Assembly (NCBI RefSeq): GCF_013359685.1
Contig: NZ_JABFMV010000021.1
Location: forward strand, 1 to 42,252
Source: Leifsonia sp. C5G2
GTDB lineage: Bacteria > Actinomycetota > Actinomycetes > Actinomycetales > Microbacteriaceae
Direction: 5' to 3'
DNA: 42,252 nucleotides
In this document: one piece after another, positions 33,805 to 42,223 of the stretch
How positions within the stretch are numbered: position 1 is the first letter of the stretch
Layout of the letters: each line of letters starts with the position of its first letter
Translations under genes and position numbers: made by a program
The notes under the pieces: model-generated
What the model was told of the DNA's origin: nothing
The model's input: the letters and a program-made list of their open reading frames with translations, nothing else
Database searches by the model: none

Positions 33805-34671
33805 TCAGCGCGGCGGCTCGCGGTCCATGGGCGGCTCGGCGCCCTCGGCGATCGCCAGCCGCTGCTTCGCCGCGTTGATCAGCCATGCCTGGTCGGTCGT
33901 GATCACGTAGCGGTCCTCCGCGATGCCTTTGAGGACGATCGTCGCGACCTCCTCGGGGCTGAGGCCGTGCTCGCGCGCGGCGAGCAGGCGCGCACGGCCC
34001 ACCTCGTCGGCGCCGCCCGCTTCCTCGAGGTGGTTGACGAGACCGGTGCGGACGGTGGTCGGGCAGATCATGGACACCCGCACGGCGCTGCCGATCTCGC
34101 GCAGCTCGCGGGAGGCGGACTCGGTGAGGGCGAGGACGGCGTGCTTGGTCGAGCCGTACGAGCCCATCCGCGGACCGGACGACCACGACGCCACCGACGC
34201 GGTGTTCACCACACGGCCGGAGCCGCGCTCGATCATCGCGGGCAGGAAGGCGCGCATGCCGTGCAGCACGCCCCAGTAGTTGATGCGCATCGACAGCTCC
34301 CACTGGTCGAGCGGCCCCTCCCAGACCGGGCCGACGGGGCCGATGATGCCGGCGTTGTTGACGACGATGTCGGGAGTGCCCCATTCGCCGGCCACGGTGT
34401 CGGCGAGGGCGGCCACGTCGTCGAAGTCCGTGACGTCGGTGCGCACCGCGAGCAGTTCGGCGCCGGGGACGGACTCGGCGATCCGGTCGCGCGCCTCGTT
34501 CAGGGCGCCCTCGCGCAGGTCGGAGAGGACGACGCGGTGGCCGGAGGCCGCGAAGGCGTGCGCCAGGGCGAGGCCGATGCCGCCGGCGGCGCCGGTGACG
34601 ACGGCGCTGGGTGCGACGGTGCTGGGTGCGTCGGTGCTGGGTGTGTCGGTGCTGGGTGCGGATTCGTTCAT
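33805..34671 (-). CDS. Short-chain dehydrogenase/reductase with repeat-derived N-terminus
   Basis: 288 residues. The Rossmann motif TGAAGGIG, then NNAG, Ser in NTASVAS, and the catalytic YGSTK (Tyr-x3-Lys) are all present. An N-terminal tail of about 22 residues is made of STDTP/STDAP repeats encoded by a 15-bp tandem repeat and is probably disordered. GAGGAGG precedes the ATG. It follows the aroE-like gene on the minus strand with 61 bases between. Probably an NAD(P)-dependent alcohol dehydrogenase of the catabolic pathway. Confidence 0.9.
   Translation of the reverse strand: MNESAPSTDTPSTDAPSTVAPSAVVTGAAGGIGLALAHAFAASGHRVVLSDLREGALNEARDRIAESVPGAELLAVRTDVTDFDDVAALADTVAGEWGTPDIVVNNAGIIGPVGPVWEGPLDQWELSMRINYWGVLHGMRAFLPAMIERGSGRVVNTASVASWSSGPRMGSYGSTKHAVLALTESASRELREIGSAVRVSMICPTTVRTGLVNHLEEAGGADEVGRARLLAAREHGLSPEEVATIVLKGIAEDRYVITTDQAWLINAAKQRLAIAEGAEPPMDREPPR
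34604..34663. repeat. 15-bp tandem repeat, four units
   Basis: Units GCGCTGGGTGCGACG, GTGCTGGGTGCGTCG, GTGCTGGGTGTGTCG and GTGCTGGGTGCGGAT. The unit is a multiple of three and lies inside the SDR coding region, so changes in copy number would alter the tail length without a frameshift. Confidence 0.85.
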
Positions 34672-34732
34672 CGTTCGGGTTCCTCCTCAGAAGGGGTTGG
34701 GGATGGACTCGGAGGCCGAGGGGCGGGGCTCG

Positions 34733-35518
34733 TCACAGCAGCCGGTCGAGGATGCGGCCGAACTGGGCCTCCTGCATCCGGACGCCGCTGTGCGTTCGGA
34801 GGCCCCGGCCCGCGGCGGCGGCGAGGAGCTCGGTGTGCTCGGGGTTGGCGACGACGTCGGCCACGACCGTGTCGGGCGCGAGCAGGGAGGGATCGATCGG
34901 GATGCCCGGATTCACCACCGAGCCCACGCTGGTGGCGTTGACGACGAGGTCGGAGTCGGCCGCATCGCCGACGGTGCCCGCCGCGATGTCGCGGTCGGGG
35001 AACGCGGCACGCAGCTCTGCGACCAGCTCCTCCACGGGGGCTTGCGACCGGTTGACCATCCGCAGGCGCGCGGGCCCGGAGCCGGCGAGCGCGAAGGCGA
35101 TCGAGCGGGCGACGCCGCCCGCGCCGAGCAGCAGGATGCGCGACCCCGCGGGTTCGATCGCCGCCGCCTGCAGGCTGCCGACGAAGCCGCTCCCGTCGAG
35201 CTGGTCGCCCTCGAGCCGGCCGTCCGGGGTGCGGTTCACGACATTGACCGCACCGCTCAGGCGGGCCGCCGGGGTGAGCTCGTCGACGAGGGAGGCCAGA
35301 GCGCCCTTGTGCGGCATGGTCACGACCAGGCCGGCGAGGTTCGTCCAGCCGCGCGCGCTCGCGATGAAGGCCGGCAGCGCCTCGGCGGGGATGCCCGCGG
35401 GGATCGCCACGGCGTCGTGCCCGCCCGCGGCGAGTGCCTCGTTGAGCGCCTGCGGGGCGCGAGCGGCGGTGATCGGGTCGCCGACGACGGCGATGACACG
35501 GGTGTGACCGGTGATCAT
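34733..35518 (-). CDS. aroE: Shikimate/quinate dehydrogenase-like protein (AroE family)
   Basis: 261 residues. The substrate domain has the catalytic Lys in VTMPHKGAL and Asp in QLDGSGFVGS. The NAD(P) domain has LLLGAGGVARSIAFAL and ends with a typical HSGVRMQEAQFGRIL. The gene order (with SDR and Gfo/Idh genes, under the shared operator) suggests a catabolic polyol or cyclic-acid dehydrogenase rather than the biosynthetic AroE. A quinate, shikimate or similar hydroxylated-ring substrate is possible. Confidence 0.88.
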   Translation of the reverse strand: MITGHTRVIAVVGDPITAARAPQALNEALAAGGHDAVAIPAGIPAEALPAFIASARGWTNLAGLVVTMPHKGALASLVDELTPAARLSGAVNVVNRTPDGRLEGDQLDGSGFVGSLQAAAIEPAGSRILLLGAGGVARSIAFALAGSGPARLRMVNRSQAPVEELVAELRAAFPDRDIAAGTVGDAADSDLVVNATSVGSVVNPGIPIDPSLLAPDTVVADVVANPEHTELLAAAAGRGLRTHSGVRMQEAQFGRILDRLL

Positions 35519-35576
35519 CCTGGCTCGCTTCCCGCCGCCTCTGCTCCGAGGCCGGCGAAACCGATGCTAGAACCAT

Positions 35577-35596
35577 TTGGACTATATGTCTATACT
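35577..35596. promoter_or_regulatory. Operator between the divergent aroE-like and Gfo/Idh genes
   Basis: TTGGACTATATGTCTATACT. Its GTCTATAC (35588-35595) is the reverse complement of GTATAGAC at 26508-26515 in the enzyme-operon operator. It lies midway between the divergent starts and so could control both. Confidence 0.5.
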
Positions 35597-35643
35597 GATT
35601 TGCGTCGGCGCATCGCAGCTCCGACGAGCAAGGAGGCTCACCC

Positions 35644-36702
35644 GTGACGCACGCCCGTACCGCCCCGCTCCGCTGGGGCGTGCTCGGTTCCGCGCGGATC
35701 GTGGAGACGGGGCTCGCCCCCGCCATCGCACGTGACCCGCGCTCCGTCCTGGCCGCCGTGGCCAGCCGCAGCACCGCCGACGCGAGCGCATTCGCGGGGC
35801 GGTTGGGCGCCTCCCGTGCCTACGGGAGCTATGACGAGCTGCTGCACGACGAAGGCGTCGACATCGTCTACGTCCCACTGCCCAACTCGCTGCACCGGCA
35901 GTGGGCGATCGCCGCGCTGGAGGCCGGGAAGCACGTCCTGGTCGAGAAGCCGCTCGCACTCACCGGCGCCGACGCGCGGGCGATGGCCGACGCCGCCCGG
36001 GCCGCCGACCGGCTCCTGCTCGAAGGGTTCATGTGGCGGTACCATCCGCGCGTTGAGCGGATCCGGGAGATCGTGCGCGACGAGCTCGGGCCCCTGCGCC
36101 TGGTGCGGATCGCCTACACCTACGACCTCGCGGCGGGCTATGGAGGCGACACCGACGCGGCCGCCCGCGACATCCGGTACGACGCCGGGCTGGGCGGAGG
36201 TGCGCTCGGCGACATCGGGTCGTACACAGTGAGCGGGCTGCGCACCTACGCGGGCGGCCATCCCGAGCGCGTCACCGGCCGGCTGCTCTCCGAGGGGCGC
36301 GGAGTCGACCTGCGCTTCTCCGGAGAGATCCTCTTCGACGACGGCGTGCTCGGCCAGTTCTTCGTGGCGATGGACGTGCCGGGCGGCGCCCTGCTCGACC
36401 TGCAGGGCGACCGCGGCCGGCTGCGGATGACGAACGCCTTCCGCACGGCGGCCGAGTGGGGCGATCCTGTGATCGAGGTGATGCCCTTCTCCGGACCGGC
36501 CCGGCGCGAGACCGTGCCGTTCGCCGACCAGTTCGACCTGGAGGTCCAGGCCGTCGCTGCCGTCCTGCTCGACGGAGCGGACCCCCTGATCACGCTCGAG
36601 GACTCGATCGAGAACGCGGACACGCTCGACGCGATCCGCCGGTCCTGGAGCGAGCACACCGTGGACATGCCCCACAGCGGGGCGGAAGGGAACACACGAT
36701 GA
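35644..36702 (+). CDS. Gfo/Idh/MocA-family oxidoreductase
   Basis: 352 residues. The N-terminal Rossmann domain starts RWGVLGSARIV; VDIVYVPLPNSLH and the family signature GKHVLVEKPLA (catalytic Lys) follow. The C-terminal domain has GALGDIGSYTVSGLRTY. It oxidises or reduces sugars and polyols with NAD(P). GTG 35644 follows GGAGG. It heads a seven-gene operon with four-base or longer overlaps at most junctions, running to 41755. Confidence 0.92.
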   Translation: MTHARTAPLRWGVLGSARIVETGLAPAIARDPRSVLAAVASRSTADASAFAGRLGASRAYGSYDELLHDEGVDIVYVPLPNSLHRQWAIAALEAGKHVLVEKPLALTGADARAMADAARAADRLLLEGFMWRYHPRVERIREIVRDELGPLRLVRIAYTYDLAAGYGGDTDAAARDIRYDAGLGGGALGDIGSYTVSGLRTYAGGHPERVTGRLLSEGRGVDLRFSGEILFDDGVLGQFFVAMDVPGGALLDLQGDRGRLRMTNAFRTAAEWGDPVIEVMPFSGPARRETVPFADQFDLEVQAVAAVLLDGADPLITLEDSIENADTLDAIRRSWSEHTVDMPHSGAEGNTR

Positions 36703-37469
36703 CCACACTCAGCGGCAAGCGCATCCTCGTCGTCGGCGCGGGAGGCGCCCAGGGCAGCGTCGGCGCACGGCTGTTCGCCGAACAGGGCGCCCACGTCGTG
36801 GTGGCCGACGCGGTCCAGGAGGCGGCCGAGACGGTCGCCGGCGAGATCCGCGCGACCGGCGGGACCGCCGTCGCAGCCGTCGCGGACGTCGGCGACGCCG
36901 ACTCGTGGACGCGTCTCGTGGAGCTCGCGACCGCCGAGTTCGGCGGCCTGGACGGCATGGTCAACTACGCCGCCATCCTGAGCCGTGCCGGCGCGGCCGA
37001 CACCGAGATCGACGTCTTCGAGCGCACCATCCACGTCAACCTCACCGGGGCGTGGTTCGGGATCCGCGCCGTCGTCCCCGCACTGCTGGCCGCAGGCGGC
37101 GGCTCGATCGTGACCATCGGCTCAGTCGACGGGCTCGTCGGCAGAGGCGGGGGCGCCGCCTACCAGGCGTCGAAGGGCGGCGTCCGGTTGCTGACGAAGT
37201 CGGTCGCGACGGAGTTCGCGTCGCGCGGCATCCGGGCGAACTCGGTGCACCCGGGCCCGATGAAGACGAGGATGGCGATGGTCGTCGGGCCGAAGGCCGA
37301 CCCGGCCGGGGTGCAGGAGCTGGAGGTCAGGCTCACCGCACAGGTGCCGATGGCACGCCTCGGCCAGCCGATCGACATCGCCTACGCCGTGCGCTACCTC
37401 CTGTCAGACGAGTCGTCGTTCGTCACCGGAGTCGACCTGCCGGTGGACGGCGGGTTGACGGCGCAATGA
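36699..37469 (+). CDS. Short-chain dehydrogenase/reductase
   Basis: 256 residues with VGAGGAQGSVG cofactor motif, NYAA in place of NNAG, Ser in TIGSVDG, and YQASK active site. The end DESSFVTGVDLPVDGG is typical. ATGA overlap with the Gfo/Idh stop and with the next CoA-transferase start. Confidence 0.9.
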   Translation: MTTLSGKRILVVGAGGAQGSVGARLFAEQGAHVVVADAVQEAAETVAGEIRATGGTAVAAVADVGDADSWTRLVELATAEFGGLDGMVNYAAILSRAGAADTEIDVFERTIHVNLTGAWFGIRAVVPALLAAGGGSIVTIGSVDGLVGRGGGAAYQASKGGVRLLTKSVATEFASRGIRANSVHPGPMKTRMAMVVGPKADPAGVQELEVRLTAQVPMARLGQPIDIAYAVRYLLSDESSFVTGVDLPVDGGLTAQ

Positions 37470-38389
37470 GCGCCCGCAGCAAGGTCGTCGACCTCCCCAC
37501 CGCGGTGGCGAGCGTCCAGGAGGGCGCCTCATTGTCATTCAGCGGCTTCGGCCACTTCGGCCACCCGCTCGCGTTCGTCCACGAACTCCTGCGGGCGGGC
37601 ACCGGCGGCTTCACCCTGCACGCCATCGCGGAGTGCTGGCCCGCCGAGCTGCTGACCGCGGCGGGACGCGTGCGCCACATCGACATGTCCAACCTGATGT
37701 TCGAAGGTCTCGGACGCGTCCGCGCCATCTGCCGGGCGGTCGAGAACGGCGAGATCACGACCGACGACCACAGTCACCTCGGGCTCACCCTCCGGCTGCT
37801 CGCCGGTGGCTGGGATGTGCCGTTCCTGCCGCTGCGGACGATGGCCGGCTCCGACCTGGAGAATCTCCAGACCGGGCCGAAGCCGAAGTTCGCGCGCATC
37901 CCGTCTCCGTTCGGCGACGAGAGCATCGGCGTGGTGTCGGCGCTGCAGCCGGACGTCGCCGTCATCCATGTGACCGAGGCGGACGACCAGGGCAACGGCA
38001 TCCTCTACGGCCAGCTCTCCGTGCTCGACGCGCAGGTGCGGTCTGCCAGGCACGTGATCCTGACGACCGAGCGGCTGGTGACCGGTGACGAGATCGTGCG
38101 GAACAACCAGCTGGTGTCGGTGCCGGGGATCCTGGTCGACCAGGTCGTCCACACGCCGTACGGCGCGTACCCGGGCGGGATGTACGGGCTCTACGACGAG
38201 GACCTGGAGCTGATGGGCGAGTACTACGAGGCCTCGCGCGACCCGGGGACGACCGCGGCGTACCTGGCCGATTGGATCTTCGGAACCGCCGACCACGACG
38301 CGTACCTCGACAGGATCGGCGCACGCCGTCTGAGCGAGGCGGTCGTCGACCCGGTGCACAAGCTGGCGAGAGGACGGGGCGAGTGGTGA
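37466..38389 (+). CDS. Class I CoA transferase, subunit A (GctA/IpdA-like)
   Basis: 307 residues of the Coenzyme A transferase I family: EGASLSFSGFGHFGHPLAFVHEL at the N-terminus, LQPDVAVIHVTEADDQGNG and VDQVVHTPYGAYPGGMYGLYD later. It forms an ATGA overlap with the SDR before it and a GTGA overlap with subunit B. It resembles IpdA of steroid-ring degradation, where the same fold acts as a ring-opening hydrolase, so CoA transfer or thioester-dependent C-C hydrolysis are both possible. Confidence 0.88.
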   Translation: MSARSKVVDLPTAVASVQEGASLSFSGFGHFGHPLAFVHELLRAGTGGFTLHAIAECWPAELLTAAGRVRHIDMSNLMFEGLGRVRAICRAVENGEITTDDHSHLGLTLRLLAGGWDVPFLPLRTMAGSDLENLQTGPKPKFARIPSPFGDESIGVVSALQPDVAVIHVTEADDQGNGILYGQLSVLDAQVRSARHVILTTERLVTGDEIVRNNQLVSVPGILVDQVVHTPYGAYPGGMYGLYDEDLELMGEYYEASRDPGTTAAYLADWIFGTADHDAYLDRIGARRLSEAVVDPVHKLARGRGEW

Positions 38390-39165
38390 GCGCGTTCACG
38401 AGCGACGAGATCATGACGGTCGCGACCAGCCGCTTCATCCGCGACGGCTGGAACGCCTTCATCGGCACCGGCCTCCCGATGGTCGCCGCGTACCTCGCCA
38501 AGGCGACCCATGCGCCCGACGTGACGCTGATGTTCGAGTCGGGCGTCCTGGCGCCGGAGCCGCGGTCGATCGCCCGCGCCGTCGGCGACCCGCGGCTGCA
38601 GTCGACGGCGCGCAGGGTCAGCGGGATGCTCGACGCGCTGCTCCTGCTGCAGGGCGGCAACGTCGACTTCGGCGTGCTCGGCGGCGCCCAGGTCGATCGG
38701 TTCGGCAACATCAACAGCACCGCGGTCGGTGGCGAAGGCTACCGTCGTCCCGCGACCCGGCTGGGCGGCAGCGGCGGCGCGAACGACATCGCCAGCGCGG
38801 CGGGCGAGTTCCTGATCGTCGTGCGGCACAGCAGGCGCACCTTCGTCGAGAGCGTGGACCACCTGACGACGCCGGGGTTCATCACCGGACCGGGCGCCAG
38901 GGAGGCTGCGGGGCTCCGCGGGCGCGGCCCGGTCGGGGTGGTCACCGACCTCGGGGTGTTCGGCTTCGACGAGGTCACGAAGGAGATGACCGCGGTGTCG
39001 CTGCACCCCGGCGTGCACTGGGCCGACGTCGAGGCGGCGACCGGGTTCGCGATCGGGCGGCCGGACGACCTCCCGACGACACCGCCCCCGAGCGAGGAGG
39101 AGCTGGAGCTCTTGCGCGTGCACATCGATCCGGACGGCATCTACCTGAAGGCGGACCGCGCATGA
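38386..39165 (+). CDS. Class I CoA transferase, subunit B (GctB/IpdB-like)
   Basis: 259 residues. GTGLPMVAAYLAKATHAPDVTLMFESGVL contains a Glu in the position of the catalytic ExG of glutaconate CoA transferase. GGNVDFGVLGGAQVDRFGNINST and GGSGGANDIAS are family motifs. GTG 38386 is taken from the GTGA overlap with subunit A. Expected to form a heterotetramer with subunit A. Confidence 0.9.
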   Translation: MSAFTSDEIMTVATSRFIRDGWNAFIGTGLPMVAAYLAKATHAPDVTLMFESGVLAPEPRSIARAVGDPRLQSTARRVSGMLDALLLLQGGNVDFGVLGGAQVDRFGNINSTAVGGEGYRRPATRLGGSGGANDIASAAGEFLIVVRHSRRTFVESVDHLTTPGFITGPGAREAAGLRGRGPVGVVTDLGVFGFDEVTKEMTAVSLHPGVHWADVEAATGFAIGRPDDLPTTPPPSEEELELLRVHIDPDGIYLKADRA

Positions 39166-39791
39166 CCGGGCAGCGGAGCACGGAGCGACTGGTGTCGCTC
39201 GCCGAGGCGGCGCGGGCGGTGCCCGACGGCGCTGTCGTGGCGATCGGCGGCCCGGCTCAGGCGCGTCGGCCGCTCGCGCTCGTGCGCGCGCTCGCCCGCC
39301 AGGGGACGCGCCTGTCCCGGTTGCTGGCGCGGACGGACGGACCGGAGGGCGACCTCCTCGGCGTCCCGCTCGAGCTCATGCCCGACGGGGAGGCGCTCCA
39401 CGCCGACGTGCTGCTGCTGCACGCCGACGCGGCGACCCTCGCCGGCGACCTCCTGCTGGTGGCCGACCCGGACGAGTGGTACGCCGACCGCCTGCTCGGC
39501 GCCGGCGCCGGCCGCGTGATCGCGACAGTCGAACAGCTCGTGAGCCCGGCCACCGCCCTCGGGCGGCCGCGCGATCTGGTGGTGCCGGGCGAGCACGTCG
39601 TCGCGCTCGCGCACACCCCGTTCGGAGCGCATCCGCTCGCCTTCGCCGGCAGATACCCTGCGGACCCGCAGGCGACCGTCGAGGGCCCGGAGGCAGAGGA
39701 CCACTGGGCGTACCTCGACGCGATCGGCTATGCGCGACTGGTGCGGCGCGCGACGGAACTGGACGCACCCTCGAGAGGAGAATCAGAATGA
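39162..39791 (+). CDS. Degenerate CoA-transferase subunit A paralogue
   Basis: 209 residues, shorter than a normal subunit A. Its C-terminal half aligns with subunit A of the same operon: TVEQLVSPATALGRPRDLVVP against TTERLVTGDEIVRNNQLVSVP, and ALAHTPFGAHPLAFAGRYPAD against QVVHTPYGAYPGGMYGLYDED. The N-terminal half is Ala/Arg-rich, and the GxG-type substrate loop is reduced to AIGGPAQ. ATGA overlaps on both sides show it is kept in register with the operon. It may be a regulatory or assembly partner, or a decaying duplicate. Confidence 0.75.
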   Translation: MTGQRSTERLVSLAEAARAVPDGAVVAIGGPAQARRPLALVRALARQGTRLSRLLARTDGPEGDLLGVPLELMPDGEALHADVLLLHADAATLAGDLLLVADPDEWYADRLLGAGAGRVIATVEQLVSPATALGRPRDLVVPGEHVVALAHTPFGAHPLAFAGRYPADPQATVEGPEAEDHWAYLDAIGYARLVRRATELDAPSRGESE

Positions 39792-40576
39792 CCACCTGGA
39801 ACGACCCGGCCGTGACGGTCGACCTGAGCGGCAGAGTCGTCGTGATCACCGGAGGCAGCCGTGGCATGGGCCTGTCGATGGTGAAGGCGGCGCACGCGGC
39901 CGGCGCCACGGTCGTCGTCCTGGCGCGCGACGCCGAGCGACTCGACGGTGTCGTACAGGAGGCGGCGGCTGCAGGCGCGACCATCCACGGGATCGCCGCC
40001 GAGCTCGCCGTCGACGACGAGCGGGAGGCCGCATTCGAGCGCGTCGTCGCCAAGTTCGGCCGGATCGACGGGCTGGTCAACAACGCCGGGATCACCAAGG
40101 TCGGGCCGAGTGCCGACTATCACCTGGCGGACTTCCGAAGGATCCTAGAGGTCAACGTCGCGGCGGTGTTCGCGTGCTCGCAGGCCGCTGTGCGCGCCAT
40201 GCCGGACGGCGGCTCGATCGTGAACACGGCCTCCCTGTCGTCGTTCATCGGACAGCCGGAGCGCGCAGCCTACGTCGCCTCCAAGACGGCCGTGCTGGGG
40301 CTCACCCGCTCGCTCGCCGTCGAGTGGGGACCGCTGGGCGTGCGCGTGAACGCGATCGCCCCCGGCTACATCGAGACCGACCTGACCGGCGACCTGCTCC
40401 GGCGCGGCATCCTCGACCGCGACGTCGTCGAGGGTCGGACCCCACTGCGCCGGTTCGGTATGCCGGACGACGTCGCGGGCGCGACCCTGTTCCTGCTGAG
40501 CGACCTCTCGTCGTTCGTCTCCGGCGCGACGCTGTCGATCGATGGAGGCTGGCTCGCCAATGGCTATATCCGCTGA
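39788..40576 (+). CDS. Short-chain dehydrogenase/reductase (FabG-like)
   Basis: 262 residues. The cofactor motif TGGSRGMG, NNAG, Ser in NTASLSS, YVASK and the PGYIETDLTGDLL loop make it a classical SDR. GAGAGGAG precedes the ATG. It overlaps the preceding stop by four bases. Likely oxidises a hydroxyacyl or polyol intermediate; substrate unknown. Confidence 0.92.
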   Translation: MTTWNDPAVTVDLSGRVVVITGGSRGMGLSMVKAAHAAGATVVVLARDAERLDGVVQEAAAAGATIHGIAAELAVDDEREAAFERVVAKFGRIDGLVNNAGITKVGPSADYHLADFRRILEVNVAAVFACSQAAVRAMPDGGSIVNTASLSSFIGQPERAAYVASKTAVLGLTRSLAVEWGPLGVRVNAIAPGYIETDLTGDLLRRGILDRDVVEGRTPLRRFGMPDDVAGATLFLLSDLSSFVSGATLSIDGGWLANGYIR

Positions 40577-41033
40577 CGGGCTTCGGCTCGCGGATCTTCC
40601 GAGTATGGTCGGGCGGTCCCTCGGTCCCAGTAGCGCCGTCGACGTGACACAGGAGCGCATCGACAGCTTCGCTCGCGTCACCGAGGACCTCCAGTGGATC
40701 CACACCGACCCAGAGCGCGCAGCAGGTGGCCCCTTCGGCGGAACCGTGGCCCACGGCTTCCTCACGCTGGCCCTGCTTTCGCGGTTCGTTGGGGAACTGA
40801 TGAGGGTGATCGACGCGCCCGCGGCGGTGAACTACGGTCTGGATCGAGTCCGCTTCCCTTCCCCGGTGGCTTCCGGCGCGATTATGCGAGCGGTGCTCGA
40901 GGTAATCGACGTACGTGAGCAGGAGCGCGGGGTCTTGCTGACATCCCGTGTGACGATGACAGCCGACGGCGCAGACCGCGCGGCCTGTGTCGCAGAGAGC
41001 CTGACCTTGTATCCCGGCGGGAGGCTGCGATGA
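40560..41033 (+). CDS. MaoC-like hydratase/dehydratase, single hot-dog domain
   Basis: 157 residues. FARVTEDLQWIHTDPERAAGGPFGGTVAHGFLTLAL contains, in pieces, the hydratase-2 motif: Asp and His are kept in EDLQWIHTD, and FGG..AHG is intact. Unlike the two longer paralogues, this one looks catalytically competent for (R)-specific enoyl-CoA hydration. ATG 40560 is used because GGAGG (40545-40549) lies upstream, giving a 17-base overlap with the SDR; ATG 40542 is an alternative. Confidence 0.88.
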   Translation: MAISADGLRLADLPSMVGRSLGPSSAVDVTQERIDSFARVTEDLQWIHTDPERAAGGPFGGTVAHGFLTLALLSRFVGELMRVIDAPAAVNYGLDRVRFPSPVASGAIMRAVLEVIDVREQERGVLLTSRVTMTADGADRAACVAESLTLYPGGRLR

Positions 41034-41755
41034 ATGGGAACCCGGTCGCCCTGATATTCGGCGGCAGCTCCGGAATCGGGCTCGGCATGGCGGAACGCTT
41101 CGCCGATGAGCGCATGACGGTCGTGATCAGTTCTCGTCGGGGCGGCAAGTTGCGGCTCTCCGACGGACGATCTGTAGCGAACCTGCCCTGTGATGTCTCG
41201 GACGAAGAACAGGTGGCCCGTGTCATCGAGGCGGTCGAGCAGGAGCACGGCCGGCTCGACGTGCTCGTCAACAGCGCGGGTGCGACGAAGTTCGTGGACT
41301 TCGCCGACTTGGACGGGATAGATGTCTCCGACTGGCGGCGAATCCTCGACGTCAACGTGATCGGCGCCTGGAACACGGTTAAGGCGGCTGCCGGGCTCCT
41401 GGAGGCGTCACCGATCGGCGCGGTCGTCAATGTGGCGTCTTCGGCGGGGATCCGGGTTGCTGGCAGCTCGCTGCCGTACTCGGTCTCGAAGGCGGCCCTC
41501 ATCCAGTTGACACGAACGCTCGCTCGGGCACTCGGCCCGCGCGGCATTCGGGTCAACGCCGTCGCACCGGGCTTCGTGGCGACGCCCTGGACCGCTGGAT
41601 ACGGCGAACGCGGGGTCGAGGTCGCGCGGCTTACCCCGCTCGGGCGGATTGGGAACCCCGCGGACGTGGCAGAGATGGCACTTGCGCTGATCCGCTCCGA
41701 TTATGTGACAGGGGAGGTCGTCCTCGTTGATGGCGGCCTGGCTCTTGTCGACTGA
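41030..41755 (+). CDS. Short-chain dehydrogenase/reductase
   Basis: 241 residues with GGSSGIG, NSAG (for NNAG), Ser in NVASSAG, and YSVSK. Ends with YVTGEVVLVDGG. ATGA overlap with the MaoC gene. Last gene of the catabolic operon; codon use is similar but slightly less GC-rich than upstream genes. The DNA composition changes after its stop. Confidence 0.9.
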   Translation: MNGNPVALIFGGSSGIGLGMAERFADERMTVVISSRRGGKLRLSDGRSVANLPCDVSDEEQVARVIEAVEQEHGRLDVLVNSAGATKFVDFADLDGIDVSDWRRILDVNVIGAWNTVKAAAGLLEASPIGAVVNVASSAGIRVAGSSLPYSVSKAALIQLTRTLARALGPRGIRVNAVAPGFVATPWTAGYGERGVEVARLTPLGRIGNPADVAEMALALIRSDYVTGEVVLVDGGLALVD

Positions 41756-41789
41756 GGTCGTGTCGTCGTTGAGGACGTCCACGATTGGG

Positions 41790-41921
41790 TTTCAGCAAGG
41801 AGCTCGGACCGAGTGCCGTCGGTACGTCGACGTCGCCCAGGCGGGGCTCCTTGAGTTCGATGGAGATTACGCGGGTGTCGGTGTCGCCGAAGTTGTGGCC
41901 GGTGTGCGTCTGCGCCCCGAG
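41790..41921 (-). pseudogene. Possible remnant of a cupin-like protein
   Basis: One minus-strand frame reads GHNFGDTDTRVISIELKEP followed by RLGDV, which resembles the C-terminal strand region of small cupin proteins (a conserved His, then an ISIELKEP-type strand). An in-frame stop lies directly upstream (41922-41924) and no start or remaining domain is present. It may be a fragment left by the event that joined the catabolic cluster to the next DNA. Weak call. Confidence 0.3.
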
Positions 41922-42146
41922 TCACCGCTCTTCACCGCTGTTTTGTTCCCAAACTGGAAGACCCGACTGTCAACAACCTCCGTCAGTTTGATATTTTGGG
42001 TTGATATCCTACCGCGCGCAATTTGCGCACATTTTGCGCACAATCGGACGAGGTTGAGTGGGGTCGTAAGGGGTCGAGCGAGCGCGTTGATTGTTGATTT
42101 TCCGCGGGTATTCCAGCCCGGTGACGTGACAAGAGTATCCCGGATA

Positions 42147-42171
42147 GAGTTCGAATCCCACGCCCTCCGCC
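42147..42171 (+). other. tRNA-Ser-like 3' end fragment (possible attachment site)
   Basis: GAGTTCGAATCCCACGCCC followed by TCCGCC resembles the T-arm and acceptor 3' strand of a tRNA-Ser. No matching 5' acceptor strand, anticodon arm or variable arm occurs upstream, so it is not a whole gene. Such fragments mark att sites of elements that integrate into tRNA 3' ends. The surrounding DNA (41.95-42.15 kb) is less GC-rich, with TTTTGCGCACA repeated near 42.02-42.05 kb. Confidence 0.35.
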
Positions 42172-42177
42172 CTGTCT

Positions 42178-42223
42178 TGAGTCGCGACATAGGTCTTACC
42201 TGAGTCGCGTCTTAGGTCTCATT
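42178..42223 (+). repeat. 23-bp tandem repeat, two units
   Basis: Units at 42178-42200 and 42201-42223 share TGAGTCGCG and TTAGGTCT/ATAGGTCT blocks, 18 of 23 positions identical. Then GCCCTCGGCC and GGCCGGGGG (42231-42252) form a hairpin at the window edge. This may be the terminus of an IS element lying beyond the window. Confidence 0.5.

Noticed and set aside
42060-42172. Complete tRNA-Ser gene
   Set aside because: Only the T-arm and acceptor 3' strand resemble a tRNA. There is no 5' acceptor complement or anticodon arm.
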